Source: Amycolatopsis orientalis DSM 40040 = KCTC 9412
GTDB taxonomy: Bacteria > Actinomycetota > Actinomycetes > Mycobacteriales > Pseudonocardiaceae
Reading direction: 5' to 3'
Length of the DNA: 64,000 nt
Assembly (NCBI RefSeq): GCF_000478275.1
Contig: NZ_ASJB01000044.1
Coordinates: 62,001 to 126,000, forward strand
Position numbers and translations under genes: made by a program. The notes beneath the pieces were generated by a model, which saw nothing but the letters and a program-made list of their open reading frames with translations, was not told the origin of the DNA and made no database searches. Positions 49,173-57,967 of this stretch are shown here, piece by piece; the stretch's first letter is position 1; every line of letters begins with the position of its first letter.

Positions 49173-49736
49173 ATGAACAAAGTCAGTACTCGGCGGGCGC
49201 TGCCGGCTGTCCTGGCCGGATCGACAGTGGTGCTGCTGATGGTGAGCTGCAGTGCGGACACGGGGCAGGTTTCGCCGTCGTCACCGAATCTGTCCGCGCC
49301 ATCCGCGCCACCACAGTCAGCGAGTTCTTCAGGCCAGGATGAACGGGCAGCGGTCGAATCGGCTTACTCCGCGTTCTGGTCGCGGACACTTCGGACCGAC
49401 GACGAGCCGGAGGAGACGTGGCGTGCCGCGATGGCGGCGGTGGCGGTCGATCCCCAGCTCACCACGACGCTGAACGCGATGCGTAGGCAGAAGCAAGCGG
49501 GGATCAACGTCTACGGCGACGTCACCGCGCGGATTCAGTCCGTTCGGATCGACGGCGCATCCGCCATGGTGAGTGATTGCCAGGACGCGTCGCGCACGGG
49601 ACAGGCGGATGCGGCGACCGGTGATCCGAAAACTGTCGGGGTGTCGAGGAACCCGGTGAGCGCTGACCTCAGGCGGGACAGCACGGACGGTCGGTGGCGA
49701 GTCGCCAAGGTCGCGTTCCCCGGTGGGACATGCTGA
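49173..49736 (+). CDS. Lipoprotein of the Tad cluster
   Basis: The protein has 187 residues from ATG 49173 (GGGGAGG). Basic start MNKVSTRRALP, hydrophobic core AVLAGSTVVLLMVS and lipobox LMVSC, then a Ser/Pro linker and a folded domain (ERAAVESAYSAFWSRTLRTD, RIQSVRIDGASAMVSDCQDA, RRDSTDGRWRVAKVAFPGGT) with an SnoaL/NTF2-like feel. It ends in Gly-Thr-Cys. The stop overlaps the next start (TGATG). It probably sits on the outer membrane face next to the secretion machinery. Confidence 0.7.
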   Translation: MNKVSTRRALPAVLAGSTVVLLMVSCSADTGQVSPSSPNLSAPSAPPQSASSSGQDERAAVESAYSAFWSRTLRTDDEPEETWRAAMAAVAVDPQLTTTLNAMRRQKQAGINVYGDVTARIQSVRIDGASAMVSDCQDASRTGQADAATGDPKTVGVSRNPVSADLRRDSTDGRWRVAKVAFPGGTC

Positions 49737-50692
49737 TGTTCCGGCCACCCAGCATGCGGGCTACTTCGATCGGCCTCGTCTGCCTGATCGGAGGAGCGGT
49801 CGTCCTCGTCACGCCCCAGGCGCACGCTACGGTGCCACCGACCGCCGATGATGGTCAGGTCATCGTGGTGCCGGGGGATTCGTCGGGGTTGGTCGCTCCT
49901 CCGACGGTCGACATGGAGGCGCTGCGGCAGCGGGGGCAGGCTCCTGTCCGGCCAGGCGGACCGGGAAGGAAGTCCTCGAGTCAGGATCGGCGGGCGGCAA
50001 CTGGCAACGGAGCACTGGAGCCGTCGGACGGGCTTCCTGCCGGCTGTTCGCTCGGCGGTTTCGGTGTTGGTGGCTCACCTGGCGTAGGTCGGCCGGGCGG
50101 CAGTGCGTTCGGGATCCGCTGCCTTCCTTCACCGGCTGTCGACGAACTCGCGGCTTCAGGTGGACCGGCAGCTCCGCCGCTGCCGACGCCGGCGGAGCTT
50201 GCCGCGCGCGCGTTCGAGCAGCTGCGGTTACCGTTGCCGGTGCCCCGGCATTCGCCGGACGTGCGGTTGCCCGACGGCCGGGCCGCCACGATCGTCGGGG
50301 AGAACACCTGGATCTGGACCGATCGCAGTGTGTGGAAACCGGCGGTCGAGCGGGTACAGGCCGGTCCGGTGTGGGCCGAGGTGACCGCGACACCGACCGG
50401 GATGACGTTCAACTCGGGCTCCGGCGGGTCGACGTCCTGTTCGGGGCCGGGAACACCGTACGACCGGTCCCATGGGCTGCACGCCGACAGCCCTGATTGC
50501 GGTTTCGTGTACACCCGCAGTTCGGTAGGGCAGCCGAACGATCAGACCACCGCGGAGTGGGCGATCCAGTGGTCGGTGAGCTGGATCGGCTCGGACGGTA
50601 CCGGCTCCGTCGGCGGCGATTTCCCGCTGATGCAGTCGCGGGCGAGAGCGACGTTCGCCGTCGCCGAAGTGCAGGCCCTGCGCGCGAACTAG
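49736..50692 (+). CDS. Secreted Pro/Gly-rich protein of the Tad cluster
   Basis: The protein has 318 residues from ATG 49736, which overlaps the upstream stop; an in-frame ATG at 49730 is less likely. A signal peptide (RATSIGLVCLIGGAVVLVTP then QAHA) is followed by a long low-complexity Gly/Pro/Ser part with Cys residues (CSLGGFGVGGSPG, IRCLPSP). The C-terminal domain from about residue 185 has WIWTDRSVWKPAVERVQAGP, WAEVTATPTGMTFNSGSGGS and TTAEWAIQWSVSWIGSDGTG, typical of surface proteins found in actinomycete Tad-like loci. It may be a structural or ring component. Function unproven. Confidence 0.65.
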   Translation: MFRPPSMRATSIGLVCLIGGAVVLVTPQAHATVPPTADDGQVIVVPGDSSGLVAPPTVDMEALRQRGQAPVRPGGPGRKSSSQDRRAATGNGALEPSDGLPAGCSLGGFGVGGSPGVGRPGGSAFGIRCLPSPAVDELAASGGPAAPPLPTPAELAARAFEQLRLPLPVPRHSPDVRLPDGRAATIVGENTWIWTDRSVWKPAVERVQAGPVWAEVTATPTGMTFNSGSGGSTSCSGPGTPYDRSHGLHADSPDCGFVYTRSSVGQPNDQTTAEWAIQWSVSWIGSDGTGSVGGDFPLMQSRARATFAVAEVQALRAN

Positions 50693-50773
50693 CACCACAC
50701 TCTGCCGAAAGTGCAATTAACACATTCTTAGGCGCACCGAAGCCGTAATTCGGAATCGTGGAGGAATACCGCT

Positions 50774-51469
50774 ATGGGTACCGCTTTGTCTTTTTCCCGG
50801 CAACCGAAAGCTCACGGCAGCGACTCGCCCTACACCGAACCCGAGGACGACGAGGCACCACGGGTGCCGCGGCGACGGCGCTGGTGGCTGCTGGGGGTCG
50901 CGGTGGTGCTGGCTGCGGTCGTCGCGCTTGGCAACTACGCCCTGATCACAGGTCAGGACAACCGTGTCGATGTCCTCACGCTCACCCGCGACGTGGACTG
51001 GGGGCAAAGGATCGAGGCGAGCGACCTCGGTGTGGTCAAGGCCGTCCCGGACCAGCCGCTGGCCTTCATCCCGGCCGGTGACAGGGACAGGGTCGTGGGC
51101 CAGGTCGCGCGATCGGTCCTTCCCGCGGGGACGGTGCTGGCGCCCGGCCAGCTGGCCGGACAGCCGATTCCGGGGCCAGGGGAGCGGCTAGTGGGGCTGC
51201 CCGTTAGGCCGGGTCACCTGCCTGCCCGCGGCTTGTCGGCTGGGGATCTGGTGCAGGTCACCCAGGTCGCTGCCGGGAACGGGCCCGACGTCGGGCAGGC
51301 CCCGGTGAACATGTCGGGTCCGTTTCGTGCGCGGGTGCTCGGGGTCGGCCCGCCGGATTCCGCCGGCGCGGTGACGGTCGATGTCGTCGTCGGCGCTGAC
51401 GACGCGGCCGCCGCGACCAGCGCATCAGCTGGGCAGGTCGTCCTGGTCCAGCTCGGACCGGGCGCGTGA
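50774..51469 (+). CDS. SAF-domain protein, CpaB/RcpC-like
   Basis: The protein has 231 residues from ATG 50774 (GGAGG, 8-base spacing). Cytosolic basic N-terminus, one membrane span (RWWLLGVAVVLAAVVALGNY), then an SAF domain: VDVLTLTRDVDWGQRIEASD, LGVVKAVPDQPLAFIPAGDR and SVLPAGTVLAPGQLAGQPIP. CpaB/RcpC proteins of Tad systems share this layout. In gram-positive bacteria it probably shapes the assembly platform or cell-wall passage. It starts a second tight gene run after an 81-bp gap that includes an AT-rich promoter-like stretch with a CCGAA/TTCGG hairpin. Confidence 0.75.
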   Translation: MGTALSFSRQPKAHGSDSPYTEPEDDEAPRVPRRRRWWLLGVAVVLAAVVALGNYALITGQDNRVDVLTLTRDVDWGQRIEASDLGVVKAVPDQPLAFIPAGDRDRVVGQVARSVLPAGTVLAPGQLAGQPIPGPGERLVGLPVRPGHLPARGLSAGDLVQVTQVAAGNGPDVGQAPVNMSGPFRARVLGVGPPDSAGAVTVDVVVGADDAAAATSASAGQVVLVQLGPGA

Positions 51470-51503
51470 AAGAGACCGGCTGTGGAAGGGAGTGGTGAGG
51501 GAA

Positions 51504-52337
51504 ATGGCGATGATCACGATCGTGTCGGGCAAGGGATCACCCGGCGGGACCACGACGCTGGCCGCACTGGCGGCGGCCTGGCCAGCGCCGGTGCTGCTGG
51601 CCGACTGCGACCCCGCCGGGGGCGACCTGGCGCCGGGCTGGCTGGGGCATTGGGTCGTGAACGGATTCCTTCGGACCGATCGAGGCCTGTTGTCGCATGC
51701 CATCGCGACCCGGCACGCGACCGCAGGAGACCCGGCGACGCTAAATGCGCATGTGCAGGCGGTGCCTCCGGCACGGCACGTCGGCCTGCTGGCCGGGCTG
51801 AGCACACAGAGCCAGCACACCGCGATCGGCACGGCCGGATGGACCCGCCTGATCGTGGCGTTGGCCGCGTTCAAGACCACGGCCGGGCATCCGGCCGACG
51901 CGCTGGTCGACCTGGGACGTTTCAGCTCGGCGACGCCGTGGCCGGTGCTGCTCGCGGCGGATCTCGTCCTGGTCGCGGTGCGCCCCACGCAGCGGCATGT
52001 GCTGGCCGCGCGCCCCGTCCTGGCCGAGCTCGCCGAGCGGATTCTGCCGCAGCGGCTCGCGCTGGCCGTCTGCGCGACTACGCCCGCAGGCACCCGCGAA
52101 GTCCGCGTGGCGCTGGGGCGGGAGGCCGCGGCGGAAATCCCGATGGCCGCGCGGACGGCGGCGGTGTTCTCCGACGGCATCGACGGAGGAGCCCTTCCTC
52201 ACCGGTCGCCGCTGCTGCGCAGCGCACGCCGCGTCGCGCGTCGCCTGCACGGCACCTATCACACCTACGCGCCGAGCGGACCGCGCATTCCGGCTGTGTC
52301 GACTTCGGCCCACTTGCTTTCCGGAGGTGCGCGATGA
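51504..52337 (+). CDS. CpaE/ParA-like P-loop ATPase
   Basis: The protein has 277 residues from ATG 51504 (GTGAGG). The deviant Walker A reads VSGKGSPGGTTTLAALAAAW, typical of the MinD/ParA-like CpaE family, with VLLADCDPAGGDLAPGWLGH as switch I/Walker A' and DALVDLGRFSSATPWPVLLA then ADLVLVAVRPTQRHVLAARP as Walker B region. It lacks the receiver domain of proteobacterial CpaE. It should place or energise the secretion apparatus. The stop overlaps the next ATG by 4 bases. Confidence 0.75.
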   Translation: MAMITIVSGKGSPGGTTTLAALAAAWPAPVLLADCDPAGGDLAPGWLGHWVVNGFLRTDRGLLSHAIATRHATAGDPATLNAHVQAVPPARHVGLLAGLSTQSQHTAIGTAGWTRLIVALAAFKTTAGHPADALVDLGRFSSATPWPVLLAADLVLVAVRPTQRHVLAARPVLAELAERILPQRLALAVCATTPAGTREVRVALGREAAAEIPMAARTAAVFSDGIDGGALPHRSPLLRSARRVARRLHGTYHTYAPSGPRIPAVSTSAHLLSGGAR

Positions 52338-53863
52338 CGTTGCCGCGTAACGGGTTTCGTCCCTCAGGTGATTCGGTGTTCCCGCAGCAACTGGCGATGT
52401 CGCGGCCTCCGCGCAGTAGCCCGGCGGGATCGGCGACAGCGCTCCCGCGCATTCCGGTCCAGCCGCGGAACACTGTGGAGGCCGGGTATGTCGATTCCGC
52501 GGTCGTCCGGGAGATCCGGGAAGTGGTCGCTGCCCGGTTGGAACGCGTGGCGGTGGGTGAGTCCCATGTGGACACACCGCTCACGGGCGGGGAGCAGCAG
52601 GCGCGGATGCGTGCCTACGTGGCCGACGAGGTCGCCGGCTGGGTGCAACGTCGCGCAACCGCCGGACACGCACCCTTACCGGCTACCGAAGAACGCCGGC
52701 TGGCCCGCGCGGTCGTCGCCGCATTGTCCGGGCTGGGTGCCTTGGAGGAGCTGTTGGAGCGCGACGATGTGGAGAACATTCACGTGCACGGTTGTGACCG
52801 GATCCTGCTGGAGCTGGCGGACGGCACGGTCGAGCAGTGGCCGCACCCGATCGCCGACACTGACGCCGAGCTGGTGGAGATGTTGGCAGCGATGTTCGCC
52901 CGCCAAGGCCAGACCTCCCGGGAGTTCAACGCCGGTCGCCCGCTGGGAAACCTCCGGATCCGCGCGGGCGGCCCGCTGGGCGCTCGGGTGGCCGCGGTGA
53001 TGGAGGTCTCCGACCGGCCGCGGGTGGCGATTCGCCGCCACCGCCTGGTCGCCGTCGGCCTGAACGATCTCGTGGCCAACGGCACGCTCGATCCGCTGCT
53101 CGCGGCGTTCCTGCGCTCGGCGGTGCGCGCGGGCTGCAACATGATCGTGTCCGGCGGCCCGGCGGCGGGCAAGACGACGTTGCTGCGCGCGTTGTGCGCG
53201 GAGATCCCGGACTACGAGCACGTTGTCACGGTCGAGGAGGAGTACGAACTCGGGTTGCACATCGGCGCCCGTCCCTTGGTCACACCCTTGGAGGCCCGTC
53301 CGGCGAACTCGGAGGGGGTCGGGGAGATCTCCTTGGACGATCTGCTGAAGCAGACGCTGCGGCACTCGCCGAGCCGGGTGATCGTCGGGGAAGTTCGGGC
53401 AGGGGAAGTCACCGCAATGCTGCGCGCTCTCGGGAACGGCGCCACCGGAGGCATGTGCACGTTGCACGCCACGAGCGCTTCGGCGGTGTTCGACCGGATC
53501 GGTGCGCTCGGGCAGCTCGCCGATCCACCGCTGGCGATCGAGGCGGCTCACCAGTGGACCGCTTCGGCGATCGACCTCGTCGTGCACGTCGCGCGCGCCG
53601 ACCACGACACACCTGGTGGGCGGCGCAGGGAGCGGTTCGTCACCGAGATCATCGAGGTCGGTCCGGTCGGGGATTCCGGCCGACCGGACACCACCAGAAT
53701 CTTCGCCCCGCGGCCAGCCGACGGCCGCGCTGCCCCGGCCTACCCGCCGACCCGTGACCTGCTGGAGCGCCTGGCCCGGCACGGGTTCGATCGCACCCTG
53801 TTCGACACCGCCGGTACCGACAGCTGGTCTACCACTGAGCTGCCGGGCGGAGGCAGGCGATGA
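52334..53863 (+). CDS. tadA: TadA/CpaF secretion ATPase
   Basis: The protein has 509 residues from ATG 52334 (ATGA overlap). The frame extends to 51482 only as a shadow of the previous gene. N-terminal domain (residues 60-215): EIREVVAARLERVAVGESHV, LGALEELLERDDVENIHVHG. The ATPase core has Walker A SGGPAAGKTTLLRALCAEIP, an Asp box TVEEEYELG, Walker B SPSRVIVGEVRAGEVTAMLR and a His box GGMCTLHATSASAVFDRIGA. These are all elements of the GspE/TadA family. As a hexamer it powers pilus or secretion assembly with the two membrane proteins that follow. Confidence 0.9.
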   Translation: MTLPRNGFRPSGDSVFPQQLAMSRPPRSSPAGSATALPRIPVQPRNTVEAGYVDSAVVREIREVVAARLERVAVGESHVDTPLTGGEQQARMRAYVADEVAGWVQRRATAGHAPLPATEERRLARAVVAALSGLGALEELLERDDVENIHVHGCDRILLELADGTVEQWPHPIADTDAELVEMLAAMFARQGQTSREFNAGRPLGNLRIRAGGPLGARVAAVMEVSDRPRVAIRRHRLVAVGLNDLVANGTLDPLLAAFLRSAVRAGCNMIVSGGPAAGKTTLLRALCAEIPDYEHVVTVEEEYELGLHIGARPLVTPLEARPANSEGVGEISLDDLLKQTLRHSPSRVIVGEVRAGEVTAMLRALGNGATGGMCTLHATSASAVFDRIGALGQLADPPLAIEAAHQWTASAIDLVVHVARADHDTPGGRRRERFVTEIIEVGPVGDSGRPDTTRIFAPRPADGRAAPAYPPTRDLLERLARHGFDRTLFDTAGTDSWSTTELPGGGRR

Positions 53864-54786
53864 CGGGCGTGTGGGCGGGCGTGCTCGGCGTCGCCGCGGT
53901 GGCGGCGATCGCCTGCGCTGTCGCCGCCTTCCACCCACCCGCCGCGCGGTCGATAACACCGGGTAAGGCGCGTGACGCGAGCTGGAGGACGTTCACGGCG
54001 CGGATACCGCGGCGGCGGGTGGTCGTCGCGGTGGCCGCGGGCGGGGTCGTGTGGTGGGGCACCGGCTGGCCGGTCGCCATCATCGTGACCGTCGCCGCGG
54101 TGCTGAACGTGCCGACTCTGGCCCACGGACACGACGCCCGCCGGGTGATCGCGCGGTTGGACGCCCTCGCGAGCTGGGTCCGGCGTCTCGCCGATGTCCT
54201 GGCCTCCGGAGCCGGCGGACTGGAGCAAGCGATCACCACCTCCGCCCGCACCGCACCCGAAGCACTGGCCGGCGAGATCGAAACCCTCGCGGTCCGACTG
54301 CGGACCCGCGGTCTGGAGGCAGCGCTCCGCGCCTTCGCCGAAGACGTGGGCGACGAAGCCACCGACGAAGTCGTGCTCGCGCTGATCCTGCGCGCCCGCG
54401 CGGGCGGCCGCGGACTGGTCGACATTCTCGACAGCAAGGCCACCGCCCTGGAACGCGAGGTCGTCGCCCGCCGCGACATCGAAGCCGACCGCGCGAAACC
54501 CCGCACCGATGTCCGCGCCATCCTCGGCATCACCGCGCTCCTGCTCACCGGGCTGGTCCTGTTCGCGGGCGAGTTCCTGTCGCCGTTCACCGGCCTGCTC
54601 GGTCAGCTCGTGATGGCCGGAATCGGCGGCCTGCTGGCTGCGGCCGGGTGGTGGATGCACCTGCTCACCCGAACCCGCCGCCCCGCCCGCCTGCTCGGCG
54701 TCACCTCGAGGATCCCGCCCGGGACACCGAAACCGAGGCGCACACCCAGTACTGCCGCCCGCCTCGAGGCAGAGGTGCCACGATGA
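53860..54786 (+). CDS. tadB: TadB-like inner-membrane platform protein
   Basis: The protein has 308 residues from ATG 53860 (ATGA overlap). An N-terminal span (VLGVAAVAAIACAVAAFHPP), a second pair of spans (VVVAVAAGGVVWWGTGWPVA), then the GspF/T2SSF domain: LDALASWVRRLADVLASGAG, GLEQAITTSARTAPEALAGE and LILRARAGGRGLVDILDSKA. C-terminal spans ILGITALLLTGLVLFAGEFL and VMAGIGGLLAAAGWWMHLL follow. It matches TadB in length and topology and should interact with the TadA ATPase. Confidence 0.85.
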   Translation: MTGVWAGVLGVAAVAAIACAVAAFHPPAARSITPGKARDASWRTFTARIPRRRVVVAVAAGGVVWWGTGWPVAIIVTVAAVLNVPTLAHGHDARRVIARLDALASWVRRLADVLASGAGGLEQAITTSARTAPEALAGEIETLAVRLRTRGLEAALRAFAEDVGDEATDEVVLALILRARAGGRGLVDILDSKATALEREVVARRDIEADRAKPRTDVRAILGITALLLTGLVLFAGEFLSPFTGLLGQLVMAGIGGLLAAAGWWMHLLTRTRRPARLLGVTSRIPPGTPKPRRTPSTAARLEAEVPR

Positions 54787-55688
54787 ACCCCGGAATCACC
54801 GCTGCGTTGCTCGGCGCGCTGGGCGGACTGGCGCTGGTCTGCGTATTGCTGGCGCTGCTGCGCCCGGCACCGGTCAACGTCGCCGCCGCGGTCGCCGAGC
54901 TGGACGACCGTGCCGCCCGCCGTGCTGACGGGGCACCGCCACGCAGCCGCTGGTCCACCCCGATCGAGCGCGTGGCCGGGGTCTCCGGACGGTCGTCGAA
55001 CCGCTGGTGGGGCATCCCCGCTACCGACCTCGACGTGCTCGATCAGACCGCCGACCGCTACCTTGCCCGCCGTCTGGGGTGGGCCGTGGGCGCTGCCGGA
55101 ACCGTGCTCGCGGTGGCCGGGCTGGGCTGGTTCGGCGGAATCGGTTTGTCCACCACGGTGGTGGTCCTGGCCGTGATCGCCGGCGCGGCGGCCGGATCGA
55201 TGGTGCCGGTCCTGGCTGTGCAGGAGGACGCCGCCCGGGCGCGGGAGGAATTCCGTCGCGCCACCGCCGCCTACCTCGACCTCGTCGCACAGGAACGCGC
55301 CACCGGCCGAGCACCCAGCCAGGCGCTGAGCGAAGCCGCCGCAGTCGGGGACTCGTGGGTCTTCGCTCGGATCAGCCGCACACTCGGCCGCGCGACACGA
55401 ACCGGTCATACCCCATGGGAAGCCCTCGCCCGGCTGGGGAAACGCATGGGAGTCGTCGAACTCAGCGACCTGGCCGACATCCTCGCCACCGCAGCCGACG
55501 GCGCCGCCATCTACACCACCCTGATCGCCAAATCGAACTCGCTGCGCGCCGCCGCGCTGGCCGCCGACAAAACCGACGCCAACGCCCGCTCCCAACGCCT
55601 CGCGCTCCCCGTAGCCCTGTTGCTGGTCGCGTTCCTGCTCCTGGTCATGTACCCCGCCATGATCCGGCTTGCCGCAGGCGGTGGCTAG
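54783..55688 (+). CDS. tadC: TadC-like inner-membrane platform protein
   Basis: The protein has 301 residues from ATG 54783 (ATGA overlap). N-terminal span AALLGALGGLALVCVLLALL, middle spans LGWAVGAAGTVLAVAGLGWF and STTVVVLAVIAGAAAGSMVP, the T2SSF domain (ATAAYLDLVAQERATGRAPS, LARLGKRMGVVELSDLADIL) and a last span ALPVALLLVAFLLLVMYPAM. Together with TadB it forms the assembly platform. It ends the ATGA-linked run; the next gene starts 86 bases later. Confidence 0.85.
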   Translation: MNPGITAALLGALGGLALVCVLLALLRPAPVNVAAAVAELDDRAARRADGAPPRSRWSTPIERVAGVSGRSSNRWWGIPATDLDVLDQTADRYLARRLGWAVGAAGTVLAVAGLGWFGGIGLSTTVVVLAVIAGAAAGSMVPVLAVQEDAARAREEFRRATAAYLDLVAQERATGRAPSQALSEAAAVGDSWVFARISRTLGRATRTGHTPWEALARLGKRMGVVELSDLADILATAADGAAIYTTLIAKSNSLRAAALAADKTDANARSQRLALPVALLLVAFLLLVMYPAMIRLAAGGG

Positions 55689-55774
55689 CCGAAACCAGCG
55701 ACGACACCCTGTCGTCGCTACCTCCACTTTCCCCTTCCAGAGAACGAATCGACCCCGGCTGAAGGAGAAGCACG

Positions 55775-56752
55775 ATGCGCCACCAGGAATCGCCTGCAAA
55801 GGTGCCGCCGGTGCTTGACTGCGTGCTCCCCGACGGCTATGCCACCGTGCTGCTCAATCCTGCGATCACCAGGTGGCAGTGGCGGCGCAGGCAAGCCCTC
55901 GGTCTCGTCCGGCCTCTGACCATCCTCAAAGGACTTCTCGCCGCGGGGCTGGCCATACAGGTATCCAGCGCCGGTCACGGCTTCGGCGAGAAATTCGGCA
56001 TCGGCTTGGTGGCCCTAATACTGGTGCTCGGTGTCATGCGTGTCTTTAGCCGCCCAGCCACAGAGAACTCGTTCGAGTATGAAGGAGTGCCGCGGCTCCG
56101 GCTTCGGCGAGGGGAGTTCCACCGGCGCCGCGATTTCGATGACCTGGGTGCAGATTCCCGCCAACTGGTAGCCGAGTTGCTTTCGGGAGTAAAGGAGCTG
56201 TACCGGAGCCCGGCGCTCGCCTGGCTCGATCCCGCATTGCCGGGTGAGATCCACACAGTGGTGTGGCGGACTTTGTGCTGTCTCGACCACAGCCGCGAGG
56301 CCCGTGCTCTTGCTCAGGAGGTCGCTGCCGAGCTCGACACGACCGATGACCTGGTCGCCGCGACGCGGCGAGCGGTCGACGACGTCGATTCGAGCCTGCG
56401 GGAGGTAGCGCGGCATGTGCGAGGGTGCGTCGTGCTCTGTCGTGCATGGGAACAGAAACTCCGGCGACGCGATCTCGCTGCCCGCGTCAGTCACACGCTG
56501 GCCACCATCCCGGGGCGAGACCACCTCACCAGGTTGTCGCGGGACTCCGACGCGTTGCCGCGAAACGTGTTCGCTCACGTCACCGCGGCACGAGATATCA
56601 CGCATTCCGGGGCATTCCCGTGGGAGCAACCTCCGTCCGAGTGGCCCGGCGCAGGTTGCCTTCCGGTCGGGCGAATCAGCAACATGGCTAACCGCGAGGA
56701 GGCAGCCGTGTCCAAGTATTCGACTAGTAAGCCTTATAGGCCAACGACTTAA
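55775..56752 (+). CDS. Membrane-anchored helical protein within the Tad cluster
   Basis: The protein has 325 residues from ATG 55775 (AAGGAGA, 7-base spacing). Two hydrophobic segments (TILKGLLAAGLAIQVSSAG, KFGIGLVALILVLGVMRVF) near the N-terminus, then a charged helical domain (DDLGADSRQLVAELLSGVKE, EARALAQEVAAELDTTDDLV, RAVDDVDSSLREVARHVRGC). It is not a known Tad component. Its position between the platform genes and the pilin-like gene suggests a cluster-specific accessory protein on the cytosolic side. Confidence 0.6.
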   Translation: MRHQESPAKVPPVLDCVLPDGYATVLLNPAITRWQWRRRQALGLVRPLTILKGLLAAGLAIQVSSAGHGFGEKFGIGLVALILVLGVMRVFSRPATENSFEYEGVPRLRLRRGEFHRRRDFDDLGADSRQLVAELLSGVKELYRSPALAWLDPALPGEIHTVVWRTLCCLDHSREARALAQEVAAELDTTDDLVAATRRAVDDVDSSLREVARHVRGCVVLCRAWEQKLRRRDLAARVSHTLATIPGRDHLTRLSRDSDALPRNVFAHVTAARDITHSGAFPWEQPPSEWPGAGCLPVGRISNMANREEAAVSKYSTSKPYRPTT

Positions 56753-56774
56753 TCGTGAAAGGAGAACGAGACTC

Positions 56775-57029
56775 ATGCTTAACCATCTCAAGCGCTGCGC
56801 GACCACAGTCCGGCGACGCGGCGCCCGGCTCGGGCTGTTCCTCACCGTGTGGGTGCTCAGCTTCGTCGTCACTGCAGAAGACCAGTGGACGCGGGCCCGT
56901 GCATCGGGAGACCGCGGATCCGAGTCCGTGGAAAAGGCGGTCCTCGTCGCGATCGGCCTCGCCGTGGCCATCGGGCTTGGCTTCGCCATCCGTGCCGCTG
57001 TCCAGACTTACCAAGGCCAGATCAAGTGA
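56775..57029 (+). CDS. Flp-like pilin candidate
   Basis: The protein has 84 residues from ATG 56775 (GGAGAACGAG). A basic N-terminal region (LKRCATTVRRRGARLGLF), a hydrophobic stretch and then a class III-type pilin core: GDRGSESVEKAVLVAIGLAV, AIGLGFAIRAAVQTYQGQIK. The Glu in 'ESVEKAVL' at the start of the hydrophobic helix fits the E5 position after prepilin cleavage, and the chain ends soon after the helix, as in Flp pilins. The N-terminal extension is longer than usual. It is the likely substrate of the A24 peptidase upstream. Confidence 0.65.
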   Translation: MLNHLKRCATTVRRRGARLGLFLTVWVLSFVVTAEDQWTRARASGDRGSESVEKAVLVAIGLAVAIGLGFAIRAAVQTYQGQIK

Positions 57030-57074
57030 ACCTGTATGTGCCAGGAAGCCCTTAACTGCAAAGGAGACCACACA

Positions 57075-57497
57075 ATGCCGACCGCTGAGGAGATCGAACG
57101 ACGTGTCGAAATAGCAGACACTGCTCGGAGTGAGAGGAGGTCCGCCGCGGCACGGCGCGTCGGTGACTTGGCAGATCGCCACGCCGAGCTGGCCGAGCAA
57201 CTCGGCGGCATCGAACGCGAGCTGGGTGAGGTGCTGGCCGAGTCCGGCGACGTGATCGAGATCGACGAGCTGGCCGCCTTTACCGACGTCCCCGCAACCG
57301 AGCTCGCCCGCTGGCTTAACAACGCCAAACCCGGACGCGCCAAGCGGAAGAAGTCCACCGGAACGAATCCTGCGAAGACCACCCAAGCCCGGAAGCCGGC
57401 CGCTTCACCCCAGCCAGCGCACACCAACGTCGCCGCCGCGCAGGACATTCCACTCGCGCGCAGCGGCACCGTTCCTCTCCCGGCGGTAGCGTCGTGA
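57075..57497 (+). CDS. Coiled-coil protein of the Tad cluster
   Basis: The protein has 140 residues from ATG 57075 (AAGGAGA). Residues 1-75 are a charged coiled coil (AEEIERRVEIADTARSERRS, HAELAEQLGGIERELGEVLA), then a helix with DELAAFTDVPATELARWLNN resembling a small helix-turn-helix, and a basic Lys/Pro/Ala tail. No signal peptide. It is conserved in position next to the pilin-like gene and may be a cytosolic chaperone or regulator. Its stop overlaps the next GTG by 4 bases. Confidence 0.6.
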   Translation: MPTAEEIERRVEIADTARSERRSAAARRVGDLADRHAELAEQLGGIERELGEVLAESGDVIEIDELAAFTDVPATELARWLNNAKPGRAKRKKSTGTNPAKTTQARKPAASPQPAHTNVAAAQDIPLARSGTVPLPAVAS

Positions 57498-57967
57498 CGA
57501 CATCAACATTCCCTCTCCGTCACGACGACCGGCCACTATGGACACGGTGTCGGGTATTCGTGCGGGCACGGCTTCACGACGACAGGGGAGTGGAGTCCGT
57601 CGGCTTGGCCGTGCTGTTTCCGTTGGTGTTGCTGCTGATTCTCGCTGTGGTGCAAGGCGGCTTGTGGTGGCACGCGCACTCCGTGGCCGCTCACGCGGCA
57701 CAGGCCGGTGTGGATGTCGGGCGTCCTGTCGGCGCCACGCAACCCGTCGCGGCCGCCGCCGCACGGTCGTTCGCCGACCGCGCAGGCCCCGGTGTCCTGA
57801 CCTCACCCGAGGTTCGTGCCACCATGACCGCCGACACTGTCCAGGTCGCGGTGTCCGGCACGACGGTCCGGCTGCTGCCGATCCCCGGCCTTGATATCGG
57901 GGTCGAAGTGAGCGCGCGAGCGGTCAAGGAGCGCTTCACCACGTCGATGACCGGGGGCGGCTCGTGA
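57494..57967 (+). CDS. TadE-like pseudopilin
   Basis: The protein has 157 residues from GTG 57494. Basic N-terminus, then RGVESVGLAVLFPLVLLLIL followed by AVVQGGLWWHAHSVAAHAAQ, the TadE signature (a Glu in the first turn of a single hydrophobic helix with helical continuation). The rest is a small periplasm-type domain (VRATMTADTVQVAVSGTTVR). TadE proteins are minor pseudopilins processed by the prepilin peptidase. It overlaps the next gene by 4 bases. Confidence 0.75.
   Translation: MTTSTFPLRHDDRPLWTRCRVFVRARLHDDRGVESVGLAVLFPLVLLLILAVVQGGLWWHAHSVAAHAAQAGVDVGRPVGATQPVAAAAARSFADRAGPGVLTSPEVRATMTADTVQVAVSGTTVRLLPIPGLDIGVEVSARAVKERFTTSMTGGGS

Noticed and set aside
51482..52333. Long N-terminal extension of the TadA frame
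   Set aside because: It overlaps the CpaE-like ATPase, which has a proper Walker motif and start; the ATGA overlap at 52334 gives the natural TadA start.
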